A stretch of 64,000 nucleotides of DNA, taken from contig NZ_FRBI01000004.1 in assembly GCF_900142575.1 (NCBI RefSeq), positions 281,909 to 345,908 of the forward strand, in the 5' to 3' direction. This DNA comes from Actinacidiphila paucisporea (lineage in GTDB: Bacteria; Actinomycetota; Actinomycetes; Streptomycetales; Streptomycetaceae). Position 1 is the stretch's first letter; each line of letters starts with the position of its first letter. Below, piece after piece: positions 41,592 to 50,334 of this stretch. A model generated the notes under the pieces. That model was not told the origin of the DNA, made no database searches, and worked only from the letters and a program-made list of their open reading frames with translations. A program made the translations under genes and the position numbers.

Positions 41592-42434
41592 GTGAACAGC
41601 GTTCTGATCAACGGCATCACCATGACCTACGACGACACCGGCGGTGGCTCCGACAGCGCCGGGAGCGTACTGCTGCTCGTGCACGGGCACCCCTTCGACC
41701 GCACCATGTGGCGCCCGCAGCAGGGCGCGGCGCCCGGCCACCGGGTGGTCACCCCCGACCTGCGCGGCTACGGCGGCACCCAGGTCGTCCCGGGACTGAC
41801 CCCGCTGAGCACCTTCGCCGCCGATCTGGCGGGACTGCTCGACCACCTCGGGGTGCGGCGGGCTGTGCTGTGCGGCCTGTCGATGGGCGGTCAGATCGTG
41901 CTGGAATTCCACCGGCTCTTCCCCGACCGGGTCGCCGGGCTGGTGCTCGCCGACACCTTCGCGCAGGGCGAGACCGAGCAGGGCAGGAAGGAACGCAACG
42001 ACCGGGCCGACCGGTTGCTGCGGGACGGCATGTCCGGCTACGCCCACGAGGTGCTCGACTCCATGGTCTCGCCCGCGACCGTCGCGGACCGGCCGGAGGT
42101 CGCCGCGCACGTGCTGGGCATGATGCTCGCCGCACCGCCCGAGGGCGCCGCGGCCGCCCTGCGCGGCCGGGCCGAACGCCCCGACTACACCGCGACGCTG
42201 CCGACCGTCGCGGTGCCCACCCTGGTCGTCGTCGGCAGCGACGACGTCTTCACCCCCGTCGCGGACGCCGTCTTCCTCCACGACCGCATCCCCGGCTCGC
42301 GGCTGGCCGTCATCGAGGGCGCCGGGCACCTGCCCAACCTGGAGCGCCCCGCCGCCTTCAACGACGCGCTCGCCGGCCTGCTCGCGACCGTAAGGGAGAG
42401 CGCGCGGGACGGCGCAGATATGACGGAATCCTGA
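41592..42434 (+). CDS. Alpha/beta hydrolase
   Basis: 280-residue alpha/beta hydrolase. Oxyanion strand LLVHGHPFD, nucleophile S97 in CGLSMGGQIV, catalytic Asp in VVGSDDVFTP and H246 in EGAGHLPNLE complete the triad. GTG 41592 follows GAGGGG. It is probably an esterase or small-molecule hydrolase acting in the cytoplasm. It is divergent from a MocR regulator, so expression is likely linked to vitamin B6 or amino-donor status. Confidence 0.92.
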   Translation: MNSVLINGITMTYDDTGGGSDSAGSVLLLVHGHPFDRTMWRPQQGAAPGHRVVTPDLRGYGGTQVVPGLTPLSTFAADLAGLLDHLGVRRAVLCGLSMGGQIVLEFHRLFPDRVAGLVLADTFAQGETEQGRKERNDRADRLLRDGMSGYAHEVLDSMVSPATVADRPEVAAHVLGMMLAAPPEGAAAALRGRAERPDYTATLPTVAVPTLVVVGSDDVFTPVADAVFLHDRIPGSRLAVIEGAGHLPNLERPAAFNDALAGLLATVRESARDGADMTES

Positions 42435-42486
42435 CGGCGTCGGACCGGCCCTGGTCAGATGGCGGCCGGCGTGCTCGAATCGAGTC

Positions 42487-43263
42487 ATGGACGAGCGCAT
42501 GCCGCCGGTGAGGGCACCGGAAGAAGCCCCGACCCCGGAACCGGGGCCCTCCGAGGAGGGCCGCGGCACACCGGTCGGGCGGCGGGTCGTGCTGGGCATG
42601 CTCGGGCTCGGCGCGGTCGGCGTGGGAGTGGGCGGCGCCGTCCAGGACAAGCTGGACTCCGTCCTGGCCTCGGTCAGCGCCAAGGATCCCACCGGGGTGG
42701 TCGGGCTTCTGCCGGGCGGCGGCGGATTCCGCTTCTACTCGGTGTCCAACTCCATCCCGCACCGCGGCGAGAGCGACTACCGGCTGACCGTCGGCGGCCT
42801 GGTCGACCGGCCGGCCGGCTACCGGCTCGCCGACCTGCGCGCCCTGCCGCAGACCCGGGTGGTGCACGACGTGCAGTGCGTCACCGGCTGGCGGGTGCCC
42901 AAGACCGCCTTCTCCGGGGTGCGGCTGTCCACCCTGCTGGACGCGGCCGGGGTGCGCCCCGGCGGCACCGCGATCCGCTTCAACTGCTTCGACGGCGTCT
43001 ACACCGAGAGCCTGACCCTCGACCAGGCCCGCGGCGCCGACATCCTGGTCGCGCTCACCATGAACGACAAGCCGGTCACCGCCGCCCACGGCGGACCCGT
43101 CCGGCTCTACGTGGCGCCCATGTACTTCTACAAGTCCGCGAAATGGCTGTCGGGCATCACCGTGACCAAGGACGTGCAGCCCGGCTACTGGGAGCACTAC
43201 GGCTACGACGTCGACGGCTGGGTCGGCAAATCGAACGGCCGGAGCGATGACCCCACCACCTGA
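42487..43263 (+). CDS. Tat-exported molybdopterin oxidoreductase (sulfite oxidase/MsrP-like)
   Basis: 258 residues. A twin-arginine-type signal lies at about 34-58 (GRRVVLGMLGLGAVGVG). The molybdopterin domain shows the family ligand cysteine C131 in VHDVQCVTGWRVPK, the strand YRLTVGGLVDRPAGY and VRLYVAPMYFYKSAKWLSG. This matches the sulfite oxidase/YedY fold that binds Mo-pterin through one Cys. Its stop overlaps the cytochrome b gene start by 17 bp, so the two form an electron-transfer pair outside the membrane. Substrate unknown; methionine sulfoxide reductase or another oxidoreductase role is possible. Confidence 0.88.
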   Translation: MDERMPPVRAPEEAPTPEPGPSEEGRGTPVGRRVVLGMLGLGAVGVGVGGAVQDKLDSVLASVSAKDPTGVVGLLPGGGGFRFYSVSNSIPHRGESDYRLTVGGLVDRPAGYRLADLRALPQTRVVHDVQCVTGWRVPKTAFSGVRLSTLLDAAGVRPGGTAIRFNCFDGVYTESLTLDQARGADILVALTMNDKPVTAAHGGPVRLYVAPMYFYKSAKWLSGITVTKDVQPGYWEHYGYDVDGWVGKSNGRSDDPTT

Positions 43264-43897
43264 CTCCCGGCTGCGAACCGGACTGCGCCGCTTCACCCGT
43301 GCCGAGACCTGGGTGCACCGCTCGGTGAACTGGCTGATGGGCATCTGCGTCCTCACCGGCGCGTGCCTCTACTTCCCGCCGCTCGCCGAGCTCGTCGGCC
43401 GCCGCAGGACGGTGGTCACCCTGCACGAATACTCCGGCATCGCCGTCCCCGTGCCGGTGCTGCTGGGCCTGGCCTCCCGCGCCGTGCGCCGCGACCTCGG
43501 CCGGCTCGGCCGCTTCTTCCCGCACGACTGGCGCTGGCTGCGGGTCGCCCTGCGCCGCCGCCGGCGGGAGCCGAGCCTGGCGGGGAAGTTCAACGCGGGC
43601 CAGAAGCTCTACGCCGCCTTCGCCGCCGGTGCGCTGCTGATCATGGCGGGCACCGGCATCCTGATGTGGTTCCCGCGCCTGTCGCCGCTGATGTGGCGCA
43701 CCGGATCGACCTTCGTGCACGACTGGCTCGCGCTCGCCTTCGCCGCGGCCATCGCCGGGCACGTGTGGTTCGCCACCCAGGACCCCGAGGCGCGGCGCGG
43801 GCTGCGCACCGGATACGTGTCGCGCTGGTGGGCGCGCGAGGAGCACCCCCTGTGGCGGACCGAGCCCCCGCCGGAGCCGCCGCAGGAAGGACCCTGA
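43247..43897 (+). CDS. Cytochrome b/b6-type heme membrane subunit
   Basis: 216 residues with four hydrophobic helices and paired His for heme b: WVHRSVNWLMGICVLTGACLYF, TLHEYSGIAVPVPVLLG, AAFAAGALLIMAGTGILMWF and VHDWLALAFAAAIAGHVWFA. It anchors and reduces the Tat-exported molybdoenzyme encoded just upstream (17-bp overlap), passing electrons from quinol. It resembles MsrQ or formate dehydrogenase gamma subunits. GGAG precedes ATG 43247. Confidence 0.88.
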   Translation: MTPPPDSRLRTGLRRFTRAETWVHRSVNWLMGICVLTGACLYFPPLAELVGRRRTVVTLHEYSGIAVPVPVLLGLASRAVRRDLGRLGRFFPHDWRWLRVALRRRRREPSLAGKFNAGQKLYAAFAAGALLIMAGTGILMWFPRLSPLMWRTGSTFVHDWLALAFAAAIAGHVWFATQDPEARRGLRTGYVSRWWAREEHPLWRTEPPPEPPQEGP

Positions 43898-44033
43898 CCT
43901 ACGGCGTCGGACCACGTCCGGCCCGAGGTCCCGCCCCGGTGCCGGGCTTTCGCAGCAGTCCTGTGACGGCCAGGACACCCGGCAGCCGTCCTGAGGACAC
44001 CGGGCTTTCGGGACCCGCGCCTAGCTTCGGCAT

Positions 44034-45434
44034 ATGACGACGTCTCAGACGGCACCACCGCAGCGGGAGGTCGCGGCGACGGCGGAGCCCGCCACCGCCC
44101 CGGTGCCGGAGGCCTACCGGCCGCGCCGCGGGCCGCGGCTGCTGAGCGGCGGACCGCGCCGGCTCGGCGTCCGTACCGTCGCCGCCCTGGTGATGCTCGG
44201 CGCGCTGTGCGCGGTCGCCGTGATCGGCGCGGTCGCCGTGCGCCACGACACCGCGCGGCTGCGCACCACCGTCACCCACCGCGCCGCGGTCTCCGCCCAG
44301 CTGCGCTTCGCACTCGCCGACCTCGACGCGGAGCGCGCCGACACCCTCGCGCCCGGCCACGCGGCCGCCGACCACGACACCCTCGTCGGCAACCAGCTCA
44401 ACGCCCTGCTCACCGCCCAGGAGCGCCGCGCCCAGGTCAGCGGACTGCTCCAGCAGCTCGGCGCGGACCGGTCCCGGCACGGGGCGGTCACCGGCCTGCT
44501 CGACGGCCTCGGCCGCTACGACGACCTCAGCGGCCGCGCGGCCTACGTCGCCGAGCAGGACCCCGACCCGGCCGCCGGACATCCGCCCATTCGCGCGGTG
44601 TCCCTGAACGTGCAGGCCGGCAACGTCATGCACGACCAGCTGCTGCCCGCCGCCGGCCGCCTGTCCGAGGCCTACCAGAAGCAGGCCGACGAGCAGCGGG
44701 CCGCCGCCCACGACGCGGCCGTCCGCTGGAGCCTGGTGATCGCCGCGCTGGGCCTGGCCGCGGTCGCGGTGCTGCTGTGGTGGCAGTGGGAGATGGCGCG
44801 CGACTACCGCCGGCGGTTCAACCCCGCCCTGGTGGCCGCGAGCGCCGCCGCCCTGGCCGTCACCCTCGCCGGCGGCCTCGCGCTCACCGCCACCGCCGAC
44901 GCGGTGACCGCCGCGGGCGAGCAGGGGCTCAGGCCCTGGACCAGGCTCGCCGAGGCCCACGCGGTCGCCGCACAGGCCGCGGCGAGCGAGAGCCGCTGGT
45001 TCGTCCACGCATCGGCTTTCGGCGCCGCCGACCAGCAGCAGTTCGACGACCTCGCCAAGGCGCTCGACGGCCTGCTGTCGCCCGACGGCTACGCCACCGA
45101 CGCCGAGCGCCCCGCCTACCTGGACGTGCTGGCCCGCTACGGCCACTTCCGCGCCGACGACGTCCGGCTGCGGTCGCTGAAGCGGTCGGGCGACATCGAG
45201 CAGGGGGCCGCGGTGCTCACCGAGGTCGGCCGCGGCGACGTGGCCTTCGACTTCTGGGACTTCTCCACCACCCTGGACCGCCTCGCGGGGCAGCAGCTGG
45301 CCGACTTCTCGGCGCAGGCCGACGACGCGGACGACGCGCTCGGCGGCTGGCCCGGGGCGCCCGCGGGGGCGCTCGGCCTGGCGGCCGTGCTGGTGCTGCT
45401 CGGGGTGCGGCCGCGGCTCGCGGAATACCGCTGA
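44034..45434 (+). CDS. Four-TM protein with helical extracytoplasmic domains (GlnX-like?)
   Basis: 466 residues. Hydrophobic helices lie near residues 48-70, 222-245, 262-285 and at the C terminus (ALGLAAVLVLLGVRP). Two long helical segments between them (RADTLAPGHAAADHDTLVG, then WFVHASAFGAADQQQFDDL) face outward, giving a layout like four-helix-bundle sensors. This resembles actinobacterial GlnX, but no GlnH or PknG neighbour is present, so the identity is uncertain. TAGCTT (44022-44027) ends 6 nt before ATG 44034, so it may be leaderless. It is a single gene. Confidence 0.6.
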   Translation: MTTSQTAPPQREVAATAEPATAPVPEAYRPRRGPRLLSGGPRRLGVRTVAALVMLGALCAVAVIGAVAVRHDTARLRTTVTHRAAVSAQLRFALADLDAERADTLAPGHAAADHDTLVGNQLNALLTAQERRAQVSGLLQQLGADRSRHGAVTGLLDGLGRYDDLSGRAAYVAEQDPDPAAGHPPIRAVSLNVQAGNVMHDQLLPAAGRLSEAYQKQADEQRAAAHDAAVRWSLVIAALGLAAVAVLLWWQWEMARDYRRRFNPALVAASAAALAVTLAGGLALTATADAVTAAGEQGLRPWTRLAEAHAVAAQAAASESRWFVHASAFGAADQQQFDDLAKALDGLLSPDGYATDAERPAYLDVLARYGHFRADDVRLRSLKRSGDIEQGAAVLTEVGRGDVAFDFWDFSTTLDRLAGQQLADFSAQADDADDALGGWPGAPAGALGLAAVLVLLGVRPRLAEYR

Positions 45435-45480
45435 TGTCGGCCACTCACCGTCACGGCTCGGCCACCACCCCGGACCGTAC

Positions 45481-45510
45481 TTGTCACTTCCGGTGCCGTG
45501 CGGGTAAAAG
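45481..45510 (+). promoter_or_regulatory. Promoter of small membrane protein gene
   Basis: TTGTCA (45481-45486) and TAAAAG (45505-45510) are separated by 18 bp, in an AT-richer stretch. This leaves a leader of about 80 nt before GTG 45596 in which I see no further motif. Confidence 0.45.
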
Positions 45511-45595
45511 TGGCGGGAGTATCGATTCGCCGGTTGGGGGACCGCGAGCAGCTCGCCCGCCCCGGCCTTGCCTGGACGAGACGAGAGCGTAGACA

Positions 45596-45982
45596 GTGAC
45601 CACCGAGCAACCACCCGCGGCCGAGGAGCCGTCGCTGCCCGACGACGTATGGGAGCAGTTCGCCAACGACTCGGAGCGCGCGATACGGTCCAGCGCCCCC
45701 AAGGAGCCCTCCGCCCGGGCCCGCATCGTCGCCCGCCGGCTGCGCGAGGAGGACGAGCGGGCCGCCGAGGCGGAGCCGCGCCGCTGGCCGCGCCGCCGCC
45801 CGCAGCCGCCGCACACCCCCTCCCAGGCCGCCGCCGCCTGGCGGCCGGACAACCGGCCGCCCAGGCCGCCGGTGTCCCCCTCGATCCGCAGACTGCGGGC
45901 GCTGGCCGGCATCGTGCTGGTGGTCGCGGTGGTGCTGCTCGTCCTGGCCCCGGGCCGCGCCTGGTCCTGGATCGGCGGCTGA
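45596..45982 (+). CDS. Small single-TM protein of unknown function
   Basis: 128 residues with an acidic N terminus (LPDDVWEQFANDSERAIR), a basic Pro-rich middle (RRWPRRRPQPPHTPSQAAAAW) and one C-terminal membrane helix (LAGIVLVVAVVLLVLAPGRAW). I do not recognise the family. A regulatory or scaffold role at the membrane is conceivable but unsupported. The GTG start is preceded by GAGAGCG. Confidence 0.6.
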   Translation: MTTEQPPAAEEPSLPDDVWEQFANDSERAIRSSAPKEPSARARIVARRLREEDERAAEAEPRRWPRRRPQPPHTPSQAAAAWRPDNRPPRPPVSPSIRRLRALAGIVLVVAVVLLVLAPGRAWSWIGG

Positions 45983-46011
45983 CCGCCTGCGGCGGGCGCG
46001 TCAGCCCCCGC

Positions 46012-46144
46012 CGTGCCTCGGCCGACCACTCCGGGAACTCGCGCGTCACCCCTCGGCGCTGGTGGGTCGGTCTTCCTTCTCGTTCCCTGCGCGGGCGGCC
46101 TCGTGCCTCGGCCGACCACTACGGGAACTCGCGCGTCACCCCTC
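46012..46144. repeat. 43-bp direct repeat, 90-bp period
   Basis: 46012-46054 and 46102-46144 are 43-bp copies identical except at one position (C46031 versus A46121). The second copy covers the stop codon and last two codons of the DeoR gene (stop at 46136-46138). It behaves as a 1.5-unit tandem duplication of 90 bp. No transposase or palindromic ends accompany it. Confidence 0.9.
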
Positions 46145-46963
46145 TGTGGGCTCGCCTGCCACGATCAGGTCCGACAGGTGCTCCGAGATCTCCGCGCGGA
46201 GCACCTCGGGGATGCCCGCGTCGGTCACCAGGGTGTCCACGTCCTCCAGGGCGGCGAAGGAACTCAGGCCCACCGTGCCCCACTTGGTGTGGTCCGCGAT
46301 CACGACCACCCGGCGCGCTGAGCGCACGAAGTGCCGGTTGGTCTCCGCCTCCGCCAGGTTCGGCGTGGACAGGCCGGCCTCCACCGAGATGCCGTGCACG
46401 CCGAGGAAGAGCAGGTCGAAGTGCAGTGACTGGATGGCCCGGTCGGCCACCGGGCCGACCAGCGTCTCGGAGGGCGTACGCACGCCGCCGGTGATCACCA
46501 CGGTGGCCGTCGCCTCCGCGTGGTTCGCGCCGGGCCGCCGCTGGCCCGACTGGAAGACGTCCGCGACGCGCACCGAGTTGGTGACCACCGTCAAATCGGG
46601 TACGTCCAGCAGGTGGTGCGCCAGCGCGTAGGCGGTCGTGCCGCCCGCCAGGGCGATCGCGCTGCCCGGCGGGACCAGCGTGGCCGCCGCCGTCGCGATG
46701 GCCTCCTTCGCGCCCAGTTCGAGCCCCGACTTCGCCTCGAAGCCCGGCTCGTGGCTGCTCGCCTCGACCACCGGCACGGCGCCGCCGTGCACCTTCTCGA
46801 CCACGCCCTGCCGGGCGAGTGCGTCGAGGTCGCGGCGCACCGTCATGTCGGACACGTTGAGCCTGCGGGTCAGTTCGTTGACGCGTACTCCGCCGCGTCG
46901 GCGTACCTCGTCCAGGATCAGTGCCCGGCGCTGCTCCGCGAGGAGGTTCTGGTTGTCGCTCAC
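46136..46963 (-). CDS. DeoR/GlpR-family transcriptional regulator
   Basis: 275-residue DeoR-type repressor. N-terminal HTH: RRALILDEVRRRGGVRVNEL, then LNVSDMTVRRDLDALARQGVVEKVHGGA. The ISOCOT-type sensor domain follows (IALAGGTTAYALAHHLL, TVVTNSVRVADVF, LFLGVHGISVEAGL, VVVIADHTKWG), which binds sugar phosphates. GTG 46963 is chosen because the HTH begins there and GAGGT lies upstream; the start at 47119 would add 52 unstructured residues. No metabolic gene is adjacent, so its target is unknown. The gene's 3' end is part of a 43-bp duplication. Confidence 0.93.
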   Translation of the reverse strand: MSDNQNLLAEQRRALILDEVRRRGGVRVNELTRRLNVSDMTVRRDLDALARQGVVEKVHGGAVPVVEASSHEPGFEAKSGLELGAKEAIATAAATLVPPGSAIALAGGTTAYALAHHLLDVPDLTVVTNSVRVADVFQSGQRRPGANHAEATATVVITGGVRTPSETLVGPVADRAIQSLHFDLLFLGVHGISVEAGLSTPNLAEAETNRHFVRSARRVVVIADHTKWGTVGLSSFAALEDVDTLVTDAGIPEVLRAEISEHLSDLIVAGEPTEG

Positions 46964-47155
46964 CCGTGACCTCGTATCGTCCGTCTCGTTGTGTGCGATG
47001 CCGTCTGCCGGCGCGCTGCGGTCATCCTTCCACGCACCGCGCCCTCCGGTGTATGCCGGTCCACAGGTCGGAGCGCCCTCGCCGCCGCGAGCAGCGCCCC
47101 GCCGCGACCTGCGGCACACCGGGGGACCGGGCGGGCGGCGCGAGGCGCCGCCGGC

Positions 47156-49564
47156 TCAGGGCAGTTCGGGCAGGTCCTCCGGGTAGAGCAGCTGCAGCTC
47201 GTCGTGGGTCGGCTCCGCGACATGGGCCAGCCGCATGGCGTGCCGCTCCACCATCGCCTCGAAGGTCTGCCGCGCCGCCCTGCCGTTGCCGAAGGCCGGA
47301 CCTTTGGGGAGCGCCGCGAAATACTTCAGCAGCGCGTCCCCCGTGTCCTCGCCGAGGCGGTACTCGTGCTCGGTGGCCTGCGACTCCACGATGCTCAGCA
47401 GCTCCTCCGAGGTGTAGTCGCCGAAGGTGATGGTCCGCGAGAAGCGGGACGCCACTCCGGGGTTGGAGGCCAGGAAGTGCTCCATCTCCGCCGTGTAGCC
47501 GGCCACGATCACCACGACCGCGTCCCGGTGGTCCTCCATCAGCTTCACCAGGGTGTCGATGGCCTCCCTGCCGAAGTCCCGCCCGGCGTCCTCCGGTGCC
47601 AGCGCGTAGGCCTCGTCGATGAAGAGCACCCCGCCGCGAGCCCGTTCGAAGGCCTCCTGGGTACGGATCGCCGTCGAGCCGATGTACTCGCCGACGAGGT
47701 CGACCCTGGCCACCTCCACCAGGTGGCCGCGCTCCAGCACGTCGAGCGAGGCCAGGATCTCGCCGTAGAGGCGGGCCACGGTCGTCTTGCCGGTGCCCGG
47801 GGAGCCGGTGAAGACCAGGTGGCGGCGCGGGGAGGGCGCCTTGAGCCCGGCCTGCTGGCGGCGGCGGCCCACCGCGATCATGTCGATCAGGGTGCGCACC
47901 TCCCGCTTGACGCTCTCCAGGCCGACCAGCGCGTCCAGCTCGCCCAGCACCTCGTCGCTCTCCCGGGCCGCCGGCACGGCCGCTTCCGCCTCGGCCTGCG
48001 CGGGCCGCTGCTGCGGCACCCCGCCGAGCAGGCCGTACGACTGGGCGGCGGGCTGCCGGTCGGGCGTCGCGGGCGCCGGGACCGGGACCGGCTCGGGAGC
48101 GGCGCTGCGGTCGCTGGTGCAGTCCTCGGTGAGCGGGCCCGGCTCGGCGAACTCGTAACCTCCGCGCGCGCAGCGCTCGGTACGGCACCGGGTCAGCGTG
48201 GACCGGCAGCCGTCGATGATGTGGAAGCCGTAGCCCTTGCTGCCGGTCACCCGGCACCCGGTGAAGGTGCCGCGGCCCTCGGCCGACACGTAGATGCCGG
48301 ACTCGGTCGCGTTGGTGACCGTGCAGCGGTCGAGTGCGGGGTCGGCGCCCTTGGTGACGATCACCCCGGTCGCGGTGTCGTCGATGGTGACCTGCGCGAA
48401 GGTGCCGCCGCTGCCGTGGTCGCGGAACCAGGCGCCGGTCGCGGCCTCCTTGATCCGGCAGTCGTCCAGCTGGACGTTGGCGCCGTCGCTCACCGAGACC
48501 GCGGTGTTGCGGATCTGCGTGAAGTCGCTGTCCACGACGTCCGCGCGGGAGCCGCGGTCCAGCACGAACAGCGCGTCCGGCACGTCGTGCACCCGGCAGG
48601 CGTCCAGTATGGCCACCGCGCCGTCGCTGACCCACACCGCCGGATAGTCGCCGGTGCTGTCGTGGATCTCGCACTGGTTGGCGTCGGCCCTGGTCCCCGG
48701 GTCCCACACCGACAGGCCGTTGCGGCCGAAGCGGCGGACCGCGCAGCGGGTCAGCGTCAGCACCGAGCGGGCCCGCAGGTCGACGGCATTCTCCGGGATG
48801 TCGTGGATGTCGCAGTCGGACATCGCCAGCACCGCGTCGGTGTCCAGCGAGACGCCGTCGCCGGTGGTGCGGTGCAGCTGGCAGTCGGTCAGATGCCCGG
48901 ACGCCCGCTGCGACAGGTGCAGCCCGGTGCCCTGGATCTCGTAGACCTCGCAGCCCAGGGCCTCGATCGAGCTGTGCTCGCCGGTGACCGACAGGCCCGA
49001 GCCCGTGGCGTGGTGGATCCGGCAGCGCTCCAGCCGGGGGCTGCCGCCGCCGCGTACCGCGACGCCGCTCTGGCCCGCCGACACCACCTCGCAGTCCTCG
49101 AACAGCCCAGCCGCCTCGTCCAGCACGCTGATGCCGAGCCCCGCCGGGTTGTCGACCGTGCAGCGCCGCACCGTGGGGCGGGCGCCGTCGCGCACTTCCA
49201 GGCCGACCGCGGAACGGGTGCTGATCCGCAGGCCCGTCAGCTCGGGGGCGCAGGCCTCCACCAGCAGTGCGGCGGCCGTGCTGTCCTGGCCCTCGACCAG
49301 CAGGTCGTGCACGCCGGCCGCCGCCCGTACCGTCACCGCCACGCCCGACGCCGGGGCGATGCGGACCGTGCCGGGGCCTTCCGCGCAGCGCAGGGTGACC
49401 GCGTGCTCGATCACCAGATTCTCCCGGTAGGTGCCCGGGGACACCGACAGCACGTCGCCGTCGGCGGCCGCCTCCAGGGCGGCCCCCACGGTGGCGTACT
49501 CGCCTGTGCGGCGGCGCCACCGCGAACTGCTCGGGTTGGTGACCTGCACCACGCCGTGTGCCAT
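47156..49564 (-). CDS. Right-handed beta-helix repeat protein fused to CbbX-type AAA+ ATPase
   Basis: 802 residues. Residues about 20-470 form a right-handed parallel beta-helix with many short repeats of the NosD/pectate-lyase type (RCTVDNPAGLGISVLDEA, DCDIHDIPENAVDLR and similar). A Pro-rich linker follows, then a CfxQ/CbbX/EccA-like AAA+ domain: LDALVGLESVKREVRTLID, Walker A GSPGTGKTT with K593, Walker B VLFIDEAYAL, sensor GRDFGREAIDTLV and ASRFSRTITF. The ATPase part resembles EccA-type ATPases of type VII secretion. ATG 49564 is preferred to GTG 49582 by homology. The beta-helix could bind a polymer or protein that the ATPase remodels. Confidence 0.85.
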   Translation of the reverse strand: MAHGVVQVTNPSSSRWRRRTGEYATVGAALEAAADGDVLSVSPGTYRENLVIEHAVTLRCAEGPGTVRIAPASGVAVTVRAAAGVHDLLVEGQDSTAAALLVEACAPELTGLRISTRSAVGLEVRDGARPTVRRCTVDNPAGLGISVLDEAAGLFEDCEVVSAGQSGVAVRGGGSPRLERCRIHHATGSGLSVTGEHSSIEALGCEVYEIQGTGLHLSQRASGHLTDCQLHRTTGDGVSLDTDAVLAMSDCDIHDIPENAVDLRARSVLTLTRCAVRRFGRNGLSVWDPGTRADANQCEIHDSTGDYPAVWVSDGAVAILDACRVHDVPDALFVLDRGSRADVVDSDFTQIRNTAVSVSDGANVQLDDCRIKEAATGAWFRDHGSGGTFAQVTIDDTATGVIVTKGADPALDRCTVTNATESGIYVSAEGRGTFTGCRVTGSKGYGFHIIDGCRSTLTRCRTERCARGGYEFAEPGPLTEDCTSDRSAAPEPVPVPAPATPDRQPAAQSYGLLGGVPQQRPAQAEAEAAVPAARESDEVLGELDALVGLESVKREVRTLIDMIAVGRRRQQAGLKAPSPRRHLVFTGSPGTGKTTVARLYGEILASLDVLERGHLVEVARVDLVGEYIGSTAIRTQEAFERARGGVLFIDEAYALAPEDAGRDFGREAIDTLVKLMEDHRDAVVVIVAGYTAEMEHFLASNPGVASRFSRTITFGDYTSEELLSIVESQATEHEYRLGEDTGDALLKYFAALPKGPAFGNGRAARQTFEAMVERHAMRLAHVAEPTHDELQLLYPEDLPELP

Positions 49565-49692
49565 CGGGCTGTCTGCCCCCACCTCTTACGTCAGCCGACC
49601 GGGGGATCAACCGTAGCGCGCGCGGAGGCCCGTCGTTGACGACAGCCCGTCAGGTGGACGCCGCCACCTGCCCGGGCGCCCCGCGCCACGGC

Positions 49693-50334
49693 TCAGCCGC
49701 CCGCGCCTGCCCGGCCCCAGTCCTGGCCGACCCTGGCCCATTCGCGCTCCCAGGAGTCCATCCTGCGCCGCATCAGCCGCCACACCAGGAGCTGCCTGAC
49801 CATCACCAGGGTCCCGGCGGCCGCCGAGCCGGTGGCCAGACCCGCGAGCACCGCGTGCGTGGAGGCGGTCGCGTCGTCCAGCGGCGGCGGTACGAGCACG
49901 CCCGTCCTGTCGGTCCACAGCAGCAGCCTGTTGTCGTGCCAGACCTCGAGGCCTACCGGCACCTTGGCGGTGTGCACCGAGCGGTCGGGGGCGATCCAGC
50001 GCAGCATGTCCCCGTGCCGCGGGTCGGTGTCGCTGCCTGCCGCGGCCACGGCGGCGGCCGCCCTCTCCGCACCCGGGGCGGCGGTGGCGCCGGGCGCCGC
50101 GGGGGACTCGACCACCGCGGCGGGCACCAGGGTCCGCTCGGCCCGCTGCGTGCGCGCCACCCGCAGGAGGGTGCGGTCGACAGACTGCCCCGCCCACCAG
50201 CCCAGCAGCGGCACGGCGCAGAGCAGCAGCATGGTGACGACTCCCAGCCACGCCTCGACGACATCGGAGCGCCGGCGCAGCGGATTGCGCCGCCACCGCC
50301 ACCCGCGCTTGGTGAGCCTCTTGCGACGAGCCAT
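49693..50334 (-). CDS. Rv1733c-like two-TM membrane protein
   Basis: 213 residues. It opens with a basic segment and NPLRRRSDVVEAWLG typical of the Rv1733c family, then a TM helix (VVTMLLLCAVPLLGWWAG), an extracytoplasmic domain (MLRWIAPDRSVHTAKV, then VWHDNRLLLWTDRTG) and a second TM helix (HAVLAGLATGSAAAGTLVMVRQ). The family is known in Mycobacterium as a dormancy antigen but its biochemical role is unknown. GGGGGTGG precedes ATG 50334. It is upstream of the beta-helix/AAA+ gene on the same strand (128 bp). Confidence 0.82.
   Translation of the reverse strand: MARRKRLTKRGWRWRRNPLRRRSDVVEAWLGVVTMLLLCAVPLLGWWAGQSVDRTLLRVARTQRAERTLVPAAVVESPAAPGATAAPGAERAAAAVAAAGSDTDPRHGDMLRWIAPDRSVHTAKVPVGLEVWHDNRLLLWTDRTGVLVPPPLDDATASTHAVLAGLATGSAAAGTLVMVRQLLVWRLMRRRMDSWEREWARVGQDWGRAGAGG

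Noticed and set aside
43899..46049. 716-codon minus-strand frame opposite the GlnX-like gene
   Set aside because: Shadow composition, no ribosome site, and it overlaps a plus-strand protein with clear membrane segments.
46012..46144. Direct repeats as attachment sites of an inserted element
   Set aside because: Only 47 bp separate the copies and no integrase or other cargo is present, so a tandem duplication is the simpler reading.
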